Source: Cognatiluteimonas weifangensis (GTDB taxonomy: Bacteria; Pseudomonadota; Gammaproteobacteria; Xanthomonadales; Xanthomonadaceae). From it: 64,000 nucleotides of DNA. The DNA is taken from assembly GCF_003416885.1 (NCBI RefSeq), contig NZ_QVPD01000002.1, positions 248,001 through 312,000 of the forward strand. The letters are read 5' to 3'. Shown piece by piece: positions 34,433-42,867 of the stretch. A program made the position numbers and the translations under genes. Position 1 is the first letter of the stretch. Each line of letters opens with the position of its first letter. The notes beneath the pieces were generated by a model. The model searched no databases. It was given only the letters and a program-made list of their open reading frames with translations, and was not told the DNA's origin.

Positions 34433-35517
34433 CACTGCATCCCCGCGCGCGGAGCGCCGCCGATGCGCTGCGCCTGCGTGCCGGGCAGCGCGCCCGTGCC
34501 GGCCGCCGGCTGCCGGGCTGCCGGCGTGTCGTGGGCGAGCGTGATCGTGTCCGCGGACGGCGGCGCGTCGCGCGTCGGCGCCGCCGCCGCGGCGGGCGCC
34601 GGTTCCTGCATCGCGTCGCCCGTGTCGGCGAGCACGGTCTCCGGGCCGATCGCGTCCACGCCCTGCGGCGCGGCGAGGATCACCAGCAGCACACGGCGGT
34701 TGGCATTGCGGCCTTCCGGGGTGCGGTTGTCGGCGACCGGCTGCTGCTCGCCGTAGCCGACCACCGCCAGCTGCGCCGGCGCCACGCCGTGCGCGATCAT
34801 CACGTGCACGACGCTCGCGGCGCGCGCGGCCGACAGCTCCCAGTTGGAATTGAACTGCCAGGTGTGGATCGGCTTGTTGTCGGTGTAGCCCTCCACGCGC
34901 ACGGCGTTGGGTTCGTCGCGCAGGATCTTCGCGATCTCGGCGATGGTGCCGCGCGCCTTGGCGTCCGGCACCGCCACGCCGCTGGCGAACAGCACGTCGC
35001 TCTGGATCTCGACCTCGAGGTAGGTGCGCGCCCGGCGCACGGTGACCAGCTTGCGCCGGACCAGCCCGGACAGGGCCTGCTGCAGGCGGTCGCCGAGCAC
35101 GCGCAACTGCTCGCCATGCCCGTCGCTGCCGGCGCCGCTGCCCTTGCCCTGCTGCGGCTTGCGCCAGGCATGGGCGAAGGTCGGCAGGTCCAGCACCTGG
35201 CGTATGGTCTTGACCTCCACCGGCGGCGGCGCGGCCGGGCCGCTGGTCTTGGCCCCGGGCGTGGCCAGCGAGGGGCGGTCGAAGGCGGAACCGCGCAGCT
35301 GCTGGCGGCCGAGCTGGATCGGCGCGATCGTGCGCGGGGTACCGCCAAAGGCGGCCGACATCGCGTCGGCGAGCACCCGGTACTTGCCCTCGTTGATCGA
35401 GGACACCGCGTACATCACCACGAAGAAGGCCAGCAGCAGGGTGAGCAGGTCGGCGTAGGGGATCGCCCATGCCTCGTGGTTCTGGTGCTCCTCGTGCTGC
35501 GGGTGCCGGCGCGCCAT
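34432..35517 (-). CDS. motD: Flagellar motor stator protein MotB (MotD type)
   Basis: A 361-residue stator subunit. One N-terminal transmembrane helix with the proton-carrying aspartate (PYADLLTLLLAFFVVMYA, Asp23) follows a short cytoplasmic start. A plug/linker region leads to an OmpA-like peptidoglycan-binding domain at about 170-290 (VEGYTDNKPIHT, NRRVLLVI), and a Pro/Ala-rich tail closes the protein. It anchors the stator and conducts protons with MotA. The start lies one base after the motA stop. The combination with the parC/parP genes makes it the MotCD-type pair. Length is somewhat above the usual ~300 because of the tail. Confidence 0.94.
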   Translation of the reverse strand: MARRHPQHEEHQNHEAWAIPYADLLTLLLAFFVVMYAVSSINEGKYRVLADAMSAAFGGTPRTIAPIQLGRQQLRGSAFDRPSLATPGAKTSGPAAPPPVEVKTIRQVLDLPTFAHAWRKPQQGKGSGAGSDGHGEQLRVLGDRLQQALSGLVRRKLVTVRRARTYLEVEIQSDVLFASGVAVPDAKARGTIAEIAKILRDEPNAVRVEGYTDNKPIHTWQFNSNWELSAARAASVVHVMIAHGVAPAQLAVVGYGEQQPVADNRTPEGRNANRRVLLVILAAPQGVDAIGPETVLADTGDAMQEPAPAAAAAPTRDAPPSADTITLAHDTPAARQPAAGTGALPGTQAQRIGGAPRAGMQ

Positions 35518-35518
35518 G

Positions 35519-36259
35519 TCAGTGCACGAAGCCGTTGAGGCGGGTTTCGATGTTGCGCGGATTCTCGCCCTGGGCGATCGCGATCAGGCCCTCGATGATC
35601 ATCTCGCGCTCGGCGGTCTGGCCGTGGATCACGCCCTTGAGCTTGCTCGCCATCGGCAACAGCATCAGGTTGGCCGCGCCGATGCCGTAGATCGTCGCGG
35701 TGAACGCGGCGGCGATGCCGTGGCCGAGCTTGGTCGGATCGGCGAGGTTCTTCATCACCGCGATCAGGCCGAGCACCGCGCCGATGATGCCGAGCGTGGG
35801 CGAGTAGATGCCCATGCCTTCGAACACCTTGGCCGCGGCGAGGTCGCGCTGGCCCTGGCCCTGCAGTTCGATCTCCAGCATTTGCCGGATCGCCTCGGGC
35901 TCGACGCCGTCCACCACCATCTGCAGGCCCTTCTTCAGGAAGGGGTCCGGCTGCGCCTCGACCTGCGCCTCCAGCGCCAGCAGGCCCTGCTTGCGCGCCA
36001 CCGTGCTCCATTCGACGATCTGCCGGATCACCGCGCCGCGGTCCTGCGCCGGCGGCCGGAACACCCAGCGCACGATCTTCATCGCGCGCCGGAAGGTGTC
36101 CAGCGGCGTCTGCAGCAGGATCGCGGCGATGGTGCCGATGATCACGATCACGAAGGCGGCCGGCGACCACAGGCTGGCCAGCCCGGCGCCCTTGAGCACG
36201 CTGCCCCCTATCAGTGCCCCGATCGCGAGCACGACGCCGATGATGCTGAGTCGGTCCAT
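35519..36259 (-). CDS. motC: Flagellar motor stator protein MotA (MotC type)
   Basis: A 246-residue MotA/TolQ-family protein with four transmembrane segments. It starts MDRLSIIGVVLAIGALIGG as MotC-type stators do, has the cytoplasmic loop between helices 2 and 3 with charged residues, and the conserved proline region TLGIIGAVLGLI in helix 3. It forms the stator ring around MotB and pushes on FliG. No clear Shine-Dalgarno sequence precedes the ATG, and a FliA-type -10 ends only 8 bases upstream, so the transcript from it would be nearly leaderless. Confidence 0.95.
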   Translation of the reverse strand: MDRLSIIGVVLAIGALIGGSVLKGAGLASLWSPAAFVIVIIGTIAAILLQTPLDTFRRAMKIVRWVFRPPAQDRGAVIRQIVEWSTVARKQGLLALEAQVEAQPDPFLKKGLQMVVDGVEPEAIRQMLEIELQGQGQRDLAAAKVFEGMGIYSPTLGIIGAVLGLIAVMKNLADPTKLGHGIAAAFTATIYGIGAANLMLLPMASKLKGVIHGQTAEREMIIEGLIAIAQGENPRNIETRLNGFVH

Positions 36260-36267
36260 TGCCTGTG

Positions 36268-36295
36268 TTATCGGTTGCGGGGCGGGGGGACTTGA
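36268..36295 (-). promoter_or_regulatory. Sigma-28 (FliA) promoter of motC-motD-parC-parP
   Basis: On the - strand: TCAAGTCC, 12 bases, then ACCGATAA (7 of 8 matches to GCCGATAA). The spacing is one base longer than at the other three FliA promoters in this window. The -10 lies 8 bases before the motA ATG, so transcription would begin about at the start codon. Confidence 0.65.
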
Positions 36296-36440
36296 GGTGG
36301 ATGGCGGCGCGGTGCGGGCCGCGATCGCAGGGCCGCGCCGTGTCGCGGCGCGGCTGCGGCGTGCGGGGGAGCGGCCGCCGTGCCGGGCTGGAGTCCGCCG
36401 GCGGGCGTCCGGCCGGGACGGAGGCGAGGGTGGCGAAGGC

Positions 36441-38255
36441 TCAGCGCTCCTTGCCCAGCCCGGTGCGCAGCAGGCCGTCCACGTCCAGGATCAGCGCCAT
36501 CCGGCCGTCGCCGACCAGGCTGGCGCCGGCGTAGCCGGGCAGGCCGCGCAGGGTGCGCGGCAGCGCCTTGATCACCACTTCCTCGCGGCCGCGCACGCGA
36601 TCCACGGCGAGGCAATAGCGCTGCTCGCCGGATTGCAGCACCACGCAGGTCTGCGCCGACAGCGGCGCTTCCGGCAGGCCCAGCCAGACGCGCAGGCTGA
36701 GCAGCGGCAGCGGGCGCCGGCGCAGGTCGAGCATCGGCTGGCCGTCCAGCACCATCGGCCGGCCCGGATCCGAAGACAGCACCTCCACCACCCGTACCAG
36801 CGGCAGCGCGTAGACGTCGTCCTCCAGCTCCACCAGCAGGGTCGGCAGGATCGCCAGGGTCAGCGGCACGCGGATGGTGAAGCAGGTGCCGTGGCCGATT
36901 TCCGACTGGATCTGCACGCTGCCGCTGAGCTCGCGGATCCTGGACTGCACGACGTCCATGCCGACGCCGCGGCCGGACAGGTCGCTGACCTCGCTGCGGG
37001 TGGAGAAGCCGGGCAGGAAGATCAGCTGCAGGCATTCCTCGGGCGACAGCCGCGCCGCGCCCTCCTGGTCGATCAGGCCCTTGTCGCAGGCGCTGCGGCG
37101 CAGTTTCTCGGGGTCGATGCCGGCGCCGTCGTCGCGCACCACGATCGAGACGTGGTCGCCCTCCTGCTGCGCCGACAGCCGCACCGTGCCGCTCTCCGGC
37201 TTGCCCGCGGCCAGGCGCTGCGCGGGCGCCTCGATGCCGTGGTCGATCGCGTTGCGGACCAGATGCACCAGCGGGTCGGACAGCGCCTCGACCAGGTTGC
37301 GGTCGAGCTCGGTGTCGGCGCCCTCGACCACCAGCTCCACCGACTTGCGCAGTTGCCGGGCGACGTCGCGCGCCAGCTTGGGGAAGCGCGAGAACACGCG
37401 GCCGACCGGCTGCATGCGCGCCATCATCACGGCCGACTGCAGGCGCGAGGTGGCGACGTCGAGCGAGGTCACCGCGCGGTCCAGTTCCTCGTCGCGCAGG
37501 CGCGGGCGGATCGTCTTCAGCCGGTTGCGCGCGAGCACCAGTTCGCCGACCAGGTTGATCATCGCGTCCAGCCGGCGCACGTCCACGCGCACGGTGGTGT
37601 CGGATTCGCCGGCGACGGCGCGCGCCGGGCGCGCGGCGGGGTGCGATGCGACCGCCACCGGCGCCGGCGACCCTGCGGGCGGCGACGCGGCAGCCGCCGG
37701 CGCGGGAGCCGCCGGCGCGGGCGTGGAGCCGGGCACGCCGCCCTTGCCGTGCAGGCTGTCGAGCAGGGCCTCGAAATCGAAGTCGTCCTCCACCGGATCG
37801 GCGGCGCGCTCGACCGCGACCGCCACCGCGACCGGCGTCGGCGGCGCGGCGGCGGGTGCGGAGGCGGCCGGCGCGGCTGCCGGCAGGCGCAGCGCATCCA
37901 GCAGACTTTCCGGCGGCGGCTGCAGCGTCACGCCCGTCGCCACCGCGTCGAGCATGTCGGCGAGCAGGTCGATCGCCTGCTGGGTCGCGTCGAAGGCGCC
38001 GGCGTCGAGTGTGCGCTCGCCGCTGCGCGCGGCGTTGAGGCGGTCCTCGACCGCGTGGCAGACGCTGACCATCTGCGGAAAGTCGAGGAAGCCGGCGCCG
38101 CCCTTGATGGTGTGGAAGCCGCGGAACACGGTGTTGAGGCAATCGCGGTCGTCCGGCGTGTGCTCCAGCACGACCATCTGCTCGCCGAGCTGGGAGACGA
38201 TCTCGCGCGCCTCGACCAGAAAGTCGGCGCAGATGCCGGATTCCACCGTGCCCAC
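36441..38255 (-). CDS. cheA: Chemotaxis histidine kinase CheA (flagellar, with cheYZ)
   Basis: A 604-residue CheA. The Hpt domain has His48 (FRGFHTIKGGAGFLD). A long Ala/Pro linker contains the conserved DFEALLDSLHGKGG peptide that marks the MotCD-type flagellar CheAs. Dimerisation (VRRLDAMINLVGELVLARNRL), the ATPase with HLVRNAIDHGIE, DDGAGIDP and GRGVGMDVV, and a CheW-like domain follow. The GTG at 38255 starts two bases after the cheZ stop. Another GTG three codons later is possible. It is the main kinase for the CheY next to cheZ, given the operon cheY-cheZ-cheA. No cheB follows it. That gene lies at 21445-22494. Confidence 0.95.
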   Translation of the reverse strand: MGTVESGICADFLVEAREIVSQLGEQMVVLEHTPDDRDCLNTVFRGFHTIKGGAGFLDFPQMVSVCHAVEDRLNAARSGERTLDAGAFDATQQAIDLLADMLDAVATGVTLQPPPESLLDALRLPAAAPAASAPAAAPPTPVAVAVAVERAADPVEDDFDFEALLDSLHGKGGVPGSTPAPAAPAPAAAASPPAGSPAPVAVASHPAARPARAVAGESDTTVRVDVRRLDAMINLVGELVLARNRLKTIRPRLRDEELDRAVTSLDVATSRLQSAVMMARMQPVGRVFSRFPKLARDVARQLRKSVELVVEGADTELDRNLVEALSDPLVHLVRNAIDHGIEAPAQRLAAGKPESGTVRLSAQQEGDHVSIVVRDDGAGIDPEKLRRSACDKGLIDQEGAARLSPEECLQLIFLPGFSTRSEVSDLSGRGVGMDVVQSRIRELSGSVQIQSEIGHGTCFTIRVPLTLAILPTLLVELEDDVYALPLVRVVEVLSSDPGRPMVLDGQPMLDLRRRPLPLLSLRVWLGLPEAPLSAQTCVVLQSGEQRYCLAVDRVRGREEVVIKALPRTLRGLPGYAGASLVGDGRMALILDVDGLLRTGLGKER

Positions 38256-38257
38256 CG

Positions 38258-38872
38258 CTACAGCCCCAGCGAGGACAGCAGCTGGTTGGCCTCGTCCTGG
38301 GTGGCGGGCGCCGCGTCGAGGCCGGCGACCGCGGGGCCGTAGCCGTGCCCGCGCGCGCGCAGCTGCAGCGGGCGCGCGTCGGCCAGCGCGCCGCCGAGGC
38401 CGGCGTGGACCTGGCGCACGAGGTCGACCACGCGCAACAGGATCTGGCCATTGAGGTCCTGGTAGCCCTGCGCCGCGGTCATCTCGGCGAGGCGGCTGCG
38501 GATGCCGGTGAGCGCCTCGGCCTGCTGCGGGCTTTGCGACGGCGGCAGGGAGCCAAGCAGGGCGCGGCATTCCTCGATCATGCCCAGCGTGCGGTGGCTG
38601 GCGTCCTCGCTCACGCAGACCACGTGCTCGAGCCGCGCGCAGGCGTCCGGCAGCGCCTGGCCGATGCCGGACGGGGCGCCGTCGCCGAGCGCGTGCGACA
38701 GTTCCTGCGCGAGCCGCGCCAGACCCTGCACCAGCGGCTGGCTGCGCCATTCGATCAGCGCGTCGACGTGCGCGCGCCAGGCGGACTCGTCGTCGTGCTC
38801 GATCGCCCGCAGCGCCGCGCGCATGTGGCGGACCATCTGCTGGCGCGCGTCGCGGTCCGCGGCATCGGTCAC
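38258..38872 (-). CDS. cheZ: CheY-P phosphatase CheZ
   Basis: A 204-residue all-helical protein with the CheZ active-site segment [19 protein letters not shown] (equivalent to AQDFQDLTGQ in E. coli, where the second glutamine is catalytic). It ends in the CheY-binding peptide [12 protein letters not shown]. It dephosphorylates CheY-P and so resets the motor signal. The GTG start overlaps the cheY stop by 4 bases. Length fits the family. CheZ being present explains the absence of CheC/CheX. Confidence 0.95.
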   Translation of the reverse strand: MTDAADRDARQQMVRHMRAALRAIEHDDESAWRAHVDALIEWRSQPLVQGLARLAQELSHALGDGAPSGIGQALPDACARLEHVVCVSEDASHRTLGMIEECRALLGSLPPSQSPQQAEALTGIRSRLAEMTAAQGYQDLNGQILLRVVDLVRQVHAGLGGALADARPLQLRARGHGYGPAVAGLDAAPATQDEANQLLSSLGL

Positions 38873-39261
38873 GCGGCGTTCTCCAGCCGCTCGAAGATCT
38901 TGGCCAGCTTGTCGCTCAGGGTCGCCGCGGTGAACGGCTTGATCACGTAACCGTTCACGCCGGCCTGGGCGGCCTCGATGATCTGCTCGCGCTTGGATTC
39001 GGCGGTGACCATCAGGACCGGGATCTTGGCCAGGGCGGGGTCGGCGCGGATCTGGCGCAGCAGGTCGATGCCGGGCATGCCCGGCATGTTCCAGTCGGTG
39101 ATGACGAGGTCGAACGGGCCCTTGCGCAGCTCGGCCAGCGCGGTGGTGCCGTCGTCCGCCTCGGCCGTGTTGAAGAAGCCGAGGTCGCTGAGCAGGTTCT
39201 TGACGATGCGGCGCATGGTCGAGAAGTCGTCGACGATGAGGATGTGGATGTTCTTGTCCAT
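38869..39261 (-). CDS. cheY: Chemotaxis response regulator CheY
   Basis: A 130-residue CheY: acidic residues at 11-12 ([11 protein letters not shown]), phosphoacceptor Asp56 ([10 protein letters not shown]), switch threonine in MVTAES and lysine in VIKPF. The N-terminal [12 protein letters not shown] and C-terminal [11 protein letters not shown] segments are typical of flagellar CheY that binds FliM. It heads the cheY-cheZ-cheA operon. A FliA-type promoter lies 28 bases upstream of its ATG. Confidence 0.96.
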   Translation of the reverse strand: MDKNIHILIVDDFSTMRRIVKNLLSDLGFFNTAEADDGTTALAELRKGPFDLVITDWNMPGMPGIDLLRQIRADPALAKIPVLMVTAESKREQIIEAAQAGVNGYVIKPFTAATLSDKLAKIFERLENAA

Positions 39262-39288
39262 GGCGGGAAGTCGGGTTCGTCGGAGGGG

Positions 39289-39315
39289 CTATCGGCCGGC
39301 GGTGGTGGAACTTGA
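39289..39315 (-). promoter_or_regulatory. Sigma-28 (FliA) promoter of cheY-cheZ-cheA
   Basis: On the - strand: TCAAGTTC, 11 bases, then GCCGATAG. The -10 matches 7 of 8 and the spacing is exact. It lies between the end of fliA and cheY, so the late chemotaxis genes can be switched on by the product of the gene just upstream. Confidence 0.88.
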
Positions 39316-39409
39316 GGCGGGGCGGCGCGCGTCGCCCGATGCGGCCGCGCGGGCGCGGGGCGGCCGGGCCGGGTGCTGTCCGGCGCCCCCGCGGGCCCCG
39401 TCGGGCCGG

Positions 39410-40159
39410 TCAATCGTCATCCGCCGCCTCGCCGCGCCATTCGCCCAGCCGCGCGCGCAGGCGCAGCATCGCCTGGCCATGGATCTGGCACACGCGCGAC
39501 TCGCTGACCTTGAGCACCGCGCCGATCTCGCGCAGGTTCATCTCCTGCTCGTAGTACAGCGAGAGCACCAGCTGCTCGCGCTCGGGCAGGCCGGCGATCG
39601 CCTCGCCGAGCGCGCCGCGGAAGGCGAGGTCCTCGAACGCGCGCTGCGGCGTCAGGCCGTCGTGGCGGGCGAAACGCGGCTCGCCGTCGTGGTCCTCGAT
39701 CTGCTCGTCCAGGCTCAGCAGCTGGCCGCGCGCCGCGTCCTCCAGCATCGCGTGGTAGTCGGCCAGCGACACGCCGAGGGCGGCGGCGACCTGCTGCGCG
39801 GTGGCCGCGCGCCCGGTGCGCTGCTCGACTTCCCGGGTGGCGGCGACCACGTCCCGGTAGCGTCGGTGCACCGAGCGCGGAACCCAGTCGCCGCGCCGGA
39901 TCTCGTCGATCATCGCGCCGCGGATGCGGATCGAGGCGTAGGTCTCGAACGACGCGCCCTGGTCGGCCTGGAAATTGCGCGCGGCCTCGATCAGGCCGAG
40001 CATCCCGGCCTGGATCAGGTCGTCGACCTCCACGCTCGACGGCAGCCGCGCAGCGAGGTGGTGGGCGATGCGGCGCACCAGTTCGGCGTGGCGCTCGACG
40101 ATCTGCGCGGCGTCCGCGTTGCTTTGCGCGCGATAGGCGGCGGCCGCGGTGGCGTTCAT
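39410..40159 (-). CDS. fliA: Flagellar sigma factor FliA (sigma-28)
   Basis: A 249-residue sigma factor. Region 2 has LVRRIAHHLAARLPSSVEVDDLIQAG (cited as VEVDDLIQAGMLGLIEAAR), YASIRIRGAMIDEIRRGDWVPRSV for -10 recognition, region 3 is QQVAAALGVSLADYH, and region 4 is LREIGAVLKVSESRVCQIHGQA for -35 recognition. It directs RNA polymerase to late flagellar and chemotaxis genes. Four promoters matching its consensus stand downstream in this window. The ATG overlaps the flhG stop by 4 bases, so fliA belongs to the flhA-flhF-flhG transcript. FlgM, its anti-sigma factor, is not in the window. Confidence 0.97.
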   Translation of the reverse strand: MNATAAAAYRAQSNADAAQIVERHAELVRRIAHHLAARLPSSVEVDDLIQAGMLGLIEAARNFQADQGASFETYASIRIRGAMIDEIRRGDWVPRSVHRRYRDVVAATREVEQRTGRAATAQQVAAALGVSLADYHAMLEDAARGQLLSLDEQIEDHDGEPRFARHDGLTPQRAFEDLAFRGALGEAIAGLPEREQLVLSLYYEQEMNLREIGAVLKVSESRVCQIHGQAMLRLRARLGEWRGEAADDD

Positions 40160-41031
40160 GCGGCGGCGCTCCGGGCCGGCGCGGACACCAGCCGCTCGAG
40201 GAAGAATTCGACGTGTCCGCGCGGACCCGCCGGCGCCTGCCATTGCGACGCGCGGCGCGCGATCTCGCGGAAGGCGAGCGCGGACGGACTGGACGGGAAC
40301 GCCTCGACCACCGCCTCCTGGCGCTGCACCGCGCGGCGCAGCCACTCGTCGCGCGGGATCGCGCCGAGGTAGGACAGGGTGACGTCGAGGAACCGCGAGG
40401 TGACCCGCTCCAGCTTGTCGAACAACTGGCGGCCCTCGGCCGGGTGGGCGACCTGGTTGGACAGTACCTGCACCCGGTTCACGCCGCGCTCGCGGCTGAG
40501 CACCTTGATCAGCGCGTAGGCGTCGGTGACCGAGGCGGGCTCGTCGCAGACCACCACGATCACGTCCTGCGCGGCCTGGCAGAAGGTCAGCACGCCGTCG
40601 GCGATGCCGGCGGCGGTGTCCACCACCATCGCGTCGATCGGCAGGTCGAGCTGCGAGATGGCGTGCACCAGGCCGACATGCTCGCGCGCGGACAGCTCCG
40701 CCATGTGCCGCTTGCCGGAGGCGGAGGGCACCACCCACAGCCCGCCGGGGCCTTCGAGCACGGTGTCGGCGAGTTCGCAGCGGCCCGCCATCACGTCGGC
40801 GAGGGTGAAGCGCGGCGACAGGCCGAGCATCACGTCGACGTTGGCGAGGCCGAGGTCGGTGTCCAGCAGCAGCGTGCGCTGGCCGGCGTTGGCCAGCGCG
40901 AGCGACAGGTTGACCGACACCGAGGTCTTGCCGACGCCACCCTTGCCGCTGGCGACGGCGATCACGCGGACCGGCTTGTGGCTGGCGTTGCGCGGCGTCT
41001 CGGTGCTGGCGATGGCATCAGGCGACGGCAT
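40156..41031 (-). CDS. flhG: Flagellar number regulator FlhG/FleN (MinD-like ATPase)
   Basis: A 291-residue ParA/MinD-family ATPase with deviant Walker A ASGKGGVGKTSVSVN, LLLDTDLGLANVD, Walker B VVDTAAG and a C-terminal amphipathic part. It limits flagellar number, acts with FlhF at the pole, and in related bacteria antagonises FleQ. The ATG at 41031 is preceded by GAGGA at good spacing and overlaps flhF by 14 bases. A TTG 18 bases upstream is less likely. The N-terminal DQAxxLR activator helix that stimulates FlhF GTPase in several FlhGs is absent from either start. Confidence 0.95.
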   Translation of the reverse strand: MPSPDAIASTETPRNASHKPVRVIAVASGKGGVGKTSVSVNLSLALANAGQRTLLLDTDLGLANVDVMLGLSPRFTLADVMAGRCELADTVLEGPGGLWVVPSASGKRHMAELSAREHVGLVHAISQLDLPIDAMVVDTAAGIADGVLTFCQAAQDVIVVVCDEPASVTDAYALIKVLSRERGVNRVQVLSNQVAHPAEGRQLFDKLERVTSRFLDVTLSYLGAIPRDEWLRRAVQRQEAVVEAFPSSPSALAFREIARRASQWQAPAGPRGHVEFFLERLVSAPARSAAA

Positions 41032-42745
41032 GACGGTCCTCGGTGGCAAGGGGGTTGTCGGCGGCGCGGCGGAGCTTTTCCAGCGCCTGCACCAGGCGCG
41101 TCGGGTCGGCGGCCTCGATGTCGCCCGGCACCTGCTGGCCGCAGGTGGTGTAGGCGAGGCTGAGGTTCTGCCTGGCCAGCAGCGAGAGCGCGGCGCCCAG
41201 GCGCCCGGTCTCGTCGATCTTGGTCAGGACCACGCCTTCCGGCGAGGCCGAGCGGTAGCGGCGCGCGACCTCGGCGAGGTCCTGCGGGTGGGCGTTCGCC
41301 GGCAGCACCAGCAGGCTGCGCACGCGGCGCGCGGTGCGCAGCCACAGGATCTGGCCGAGCAGGGCGCGGTCGCGCATCGCGTAGCCGGCGGTGTCCACCA
41401 GCACCAGCGGGTAGTCGACCAGTTGCGCGAGCGCGGCGTTGATGCCTTCCGGGCCTTCCGCCTCGCACACGGTGATGCCCAGCCGGCGGCCGAGCGAATG
41501 CAGCTGCTCGCGCGCGCCAGGGCGTTCGGTGTCGGTGGTGACCAGGGCGACGTCGCGCGCGCGGTGGCGCTCGGCGAAGCGCGCGGCGAGCTTCGCCGCC
41601 GTGGTGGTCTTGCCGGCGCCGGTCGGGCCGACCAGGGCGATCACGCCGCCGTCGTCGATCGGCTCGGCGCGCTGCACCGCGATCGCGCGCGCGAACTCGT
41701 CGAGCATGGCGGTGCGCGCCTGCGCCGGGTCCATGCGCGCATCGATGCGGCTGGCGAGGGTTTCGGCGAAGGCCTCGTGGCAGCCGTAGCCGACCAGCGC
41801 GTCGAACACCGCGGCGCGCGCGGGCGAGCCGCGCAGGCGCTCGACCGCGAGCTCGCCCATCTGCTTCTCGATCAGCGCACGCATCGCCGCGAGCTCGGCG
41901 CGCATCGCGTCCAGCGCGGGGTCTTCTGCGGGCACGGCGCGCAACACCGGTGCGGGTGCGGCGTCTTCCGTCGCATCGGCGATGTCGGTTTCGTTGGCGG
42001 CGGCGACCGCGGCGACCTGCACCGGCGCGACCGGCGCCGGGTCGGGCTGCGCTCCGACCGGCCCGGGCTGGGTGGACGTTTCGACCGGCTGCGGTGCGGC
42101 GGCATGCGCTTCGCCGGCGGCGTTGCGATCCAGGCGCAGCACGTCGGCGAGGCGCGCGGCGGGTTCGGGCGTCGCGCTCTGCGACGCCGGCGGCGCGATC
42201 GGCTCGGGCGTCGGCTGTGTGGCGGGCATGGCCGCGGCCGGCAACACGACGCCCTCGCGGCCTTCGGCCTCGACCAGGCGTGCGAGCAAGGCGCGGAATT
42301 CGTCGCCCTCGCGCATGCCCGGCAGCGCGGGCGCGGGCTGTGCGGGCCGGGCCGGCGGCGCTGCCTGCGCCCGCGGTTGCGGACACTGCGGCGCACGGCG
42401 GTCCTGTGCAGGGTGCTGCGCCTGTGCCGTGCGCAGGCCGCCGGCGAGCGCGGCGATCATCGCGTCGGCGCGCGACGCGGGCGCGGCATCGGTCGGCTCC
42501 TCCGGCGCCGTGCTCGGGTTCGCGCGGGCCTGGCGGATCGGCACCACCGGCGCCGGCTCCGCGGCGGGCGTCGCCGCGCGCAGCGCCTGCTGCACCAGCG
42601 CCTCGTCGTAATCGGTGGCGGAGACGACCTCGATGCCGCCCTCGGTCGGGCGGTTGGACAGGATGACGGCGTCGGGTCCCTGCTCCTCACGCACCAGGCG
42701 CAGGGCGGTGCGCATGTCGGGGGCGACGAAGCGTTTGATCTTCAT
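41018..42745 (-). CDS. flhF: Flagellar biosynthesis GTPase FlhF
   Basis: A 575-residue SRP-type GTPase. The start MKIKRFVAPDMRTALRLV is the family N-terminus. The B region (about 50-250) is unusually long and rich in Ala and Pro. The N domain and G domain follow, with P-loop LVGPTGAGKTTTAAKLAA, the DTER motif after LVTTD, DTAGY and TKIDE. FlhF marks the cell pole for flagellum assembly. It precedes flhG with a 14-base overlap. Length is above the usual 400-500 owing to the expanded B region. The leader shows no Shine-Dalgarno sequence and carries the same 14-base motif as the fliR leader. Confidence 0.95.
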   Translation of the reverse strand: MKIKRFVAPDMRTALRLVREEQGPDAVILSNRPTEGGIEVVSATDYDEALVQQALRAATPAAEPAPVVPIRQARANPSTAPEEPTDAAPASRADAMIAALAGGLRTAQAQHPAQDRRAPQCPQPRAQAAPPARPAQPAPALPGMREGDEFRALLARLVEAEGREGVVLPAAAMPATQPTPEPIAPPASQSATPEPAARLADVLRLDRNAAGEAHAAAPQPVETSTQPGPVGAQPDPAPVAPVQVAAVAAANETDIADATEDAAPAPVLRAVPAEDPALDAMRAELAAMRALIEKQMGELAVERLRGSPARAAVFDALVGYGCHEAFAETLASRIDARMDPAQARTAMLDEFARAIAVQRAEPIDDGGVIALVGPTGAGKTTTAAKLAARFAERHRARDVALVTTDTERPGAREQLHSLGRRLGITVCEAEGPEGINAALAQLVDYPLVLVDTAGYAMRDRALLGQILWLRTARRVRSLLVLPANAHPQDLAEVARRYRSASPEGVVLTKIDETGRLGAALSLLARQNLSLAYTTCGQQVPGDIEAADPTRLVQALEKLRRAADNPLATEDRHAVA

Positions 42746-42867
42746 GGGGATGGCCGTGATTGGTGAGCCGTGAGCCGGGGTTCGCGACAGCGGAGCCGGC
42801 GCTTCGATCGTGGTGGTCGTGGCTTGTGCATCTGCGTCTCCAAATCACCCATCGCCAATCCCGGTTC

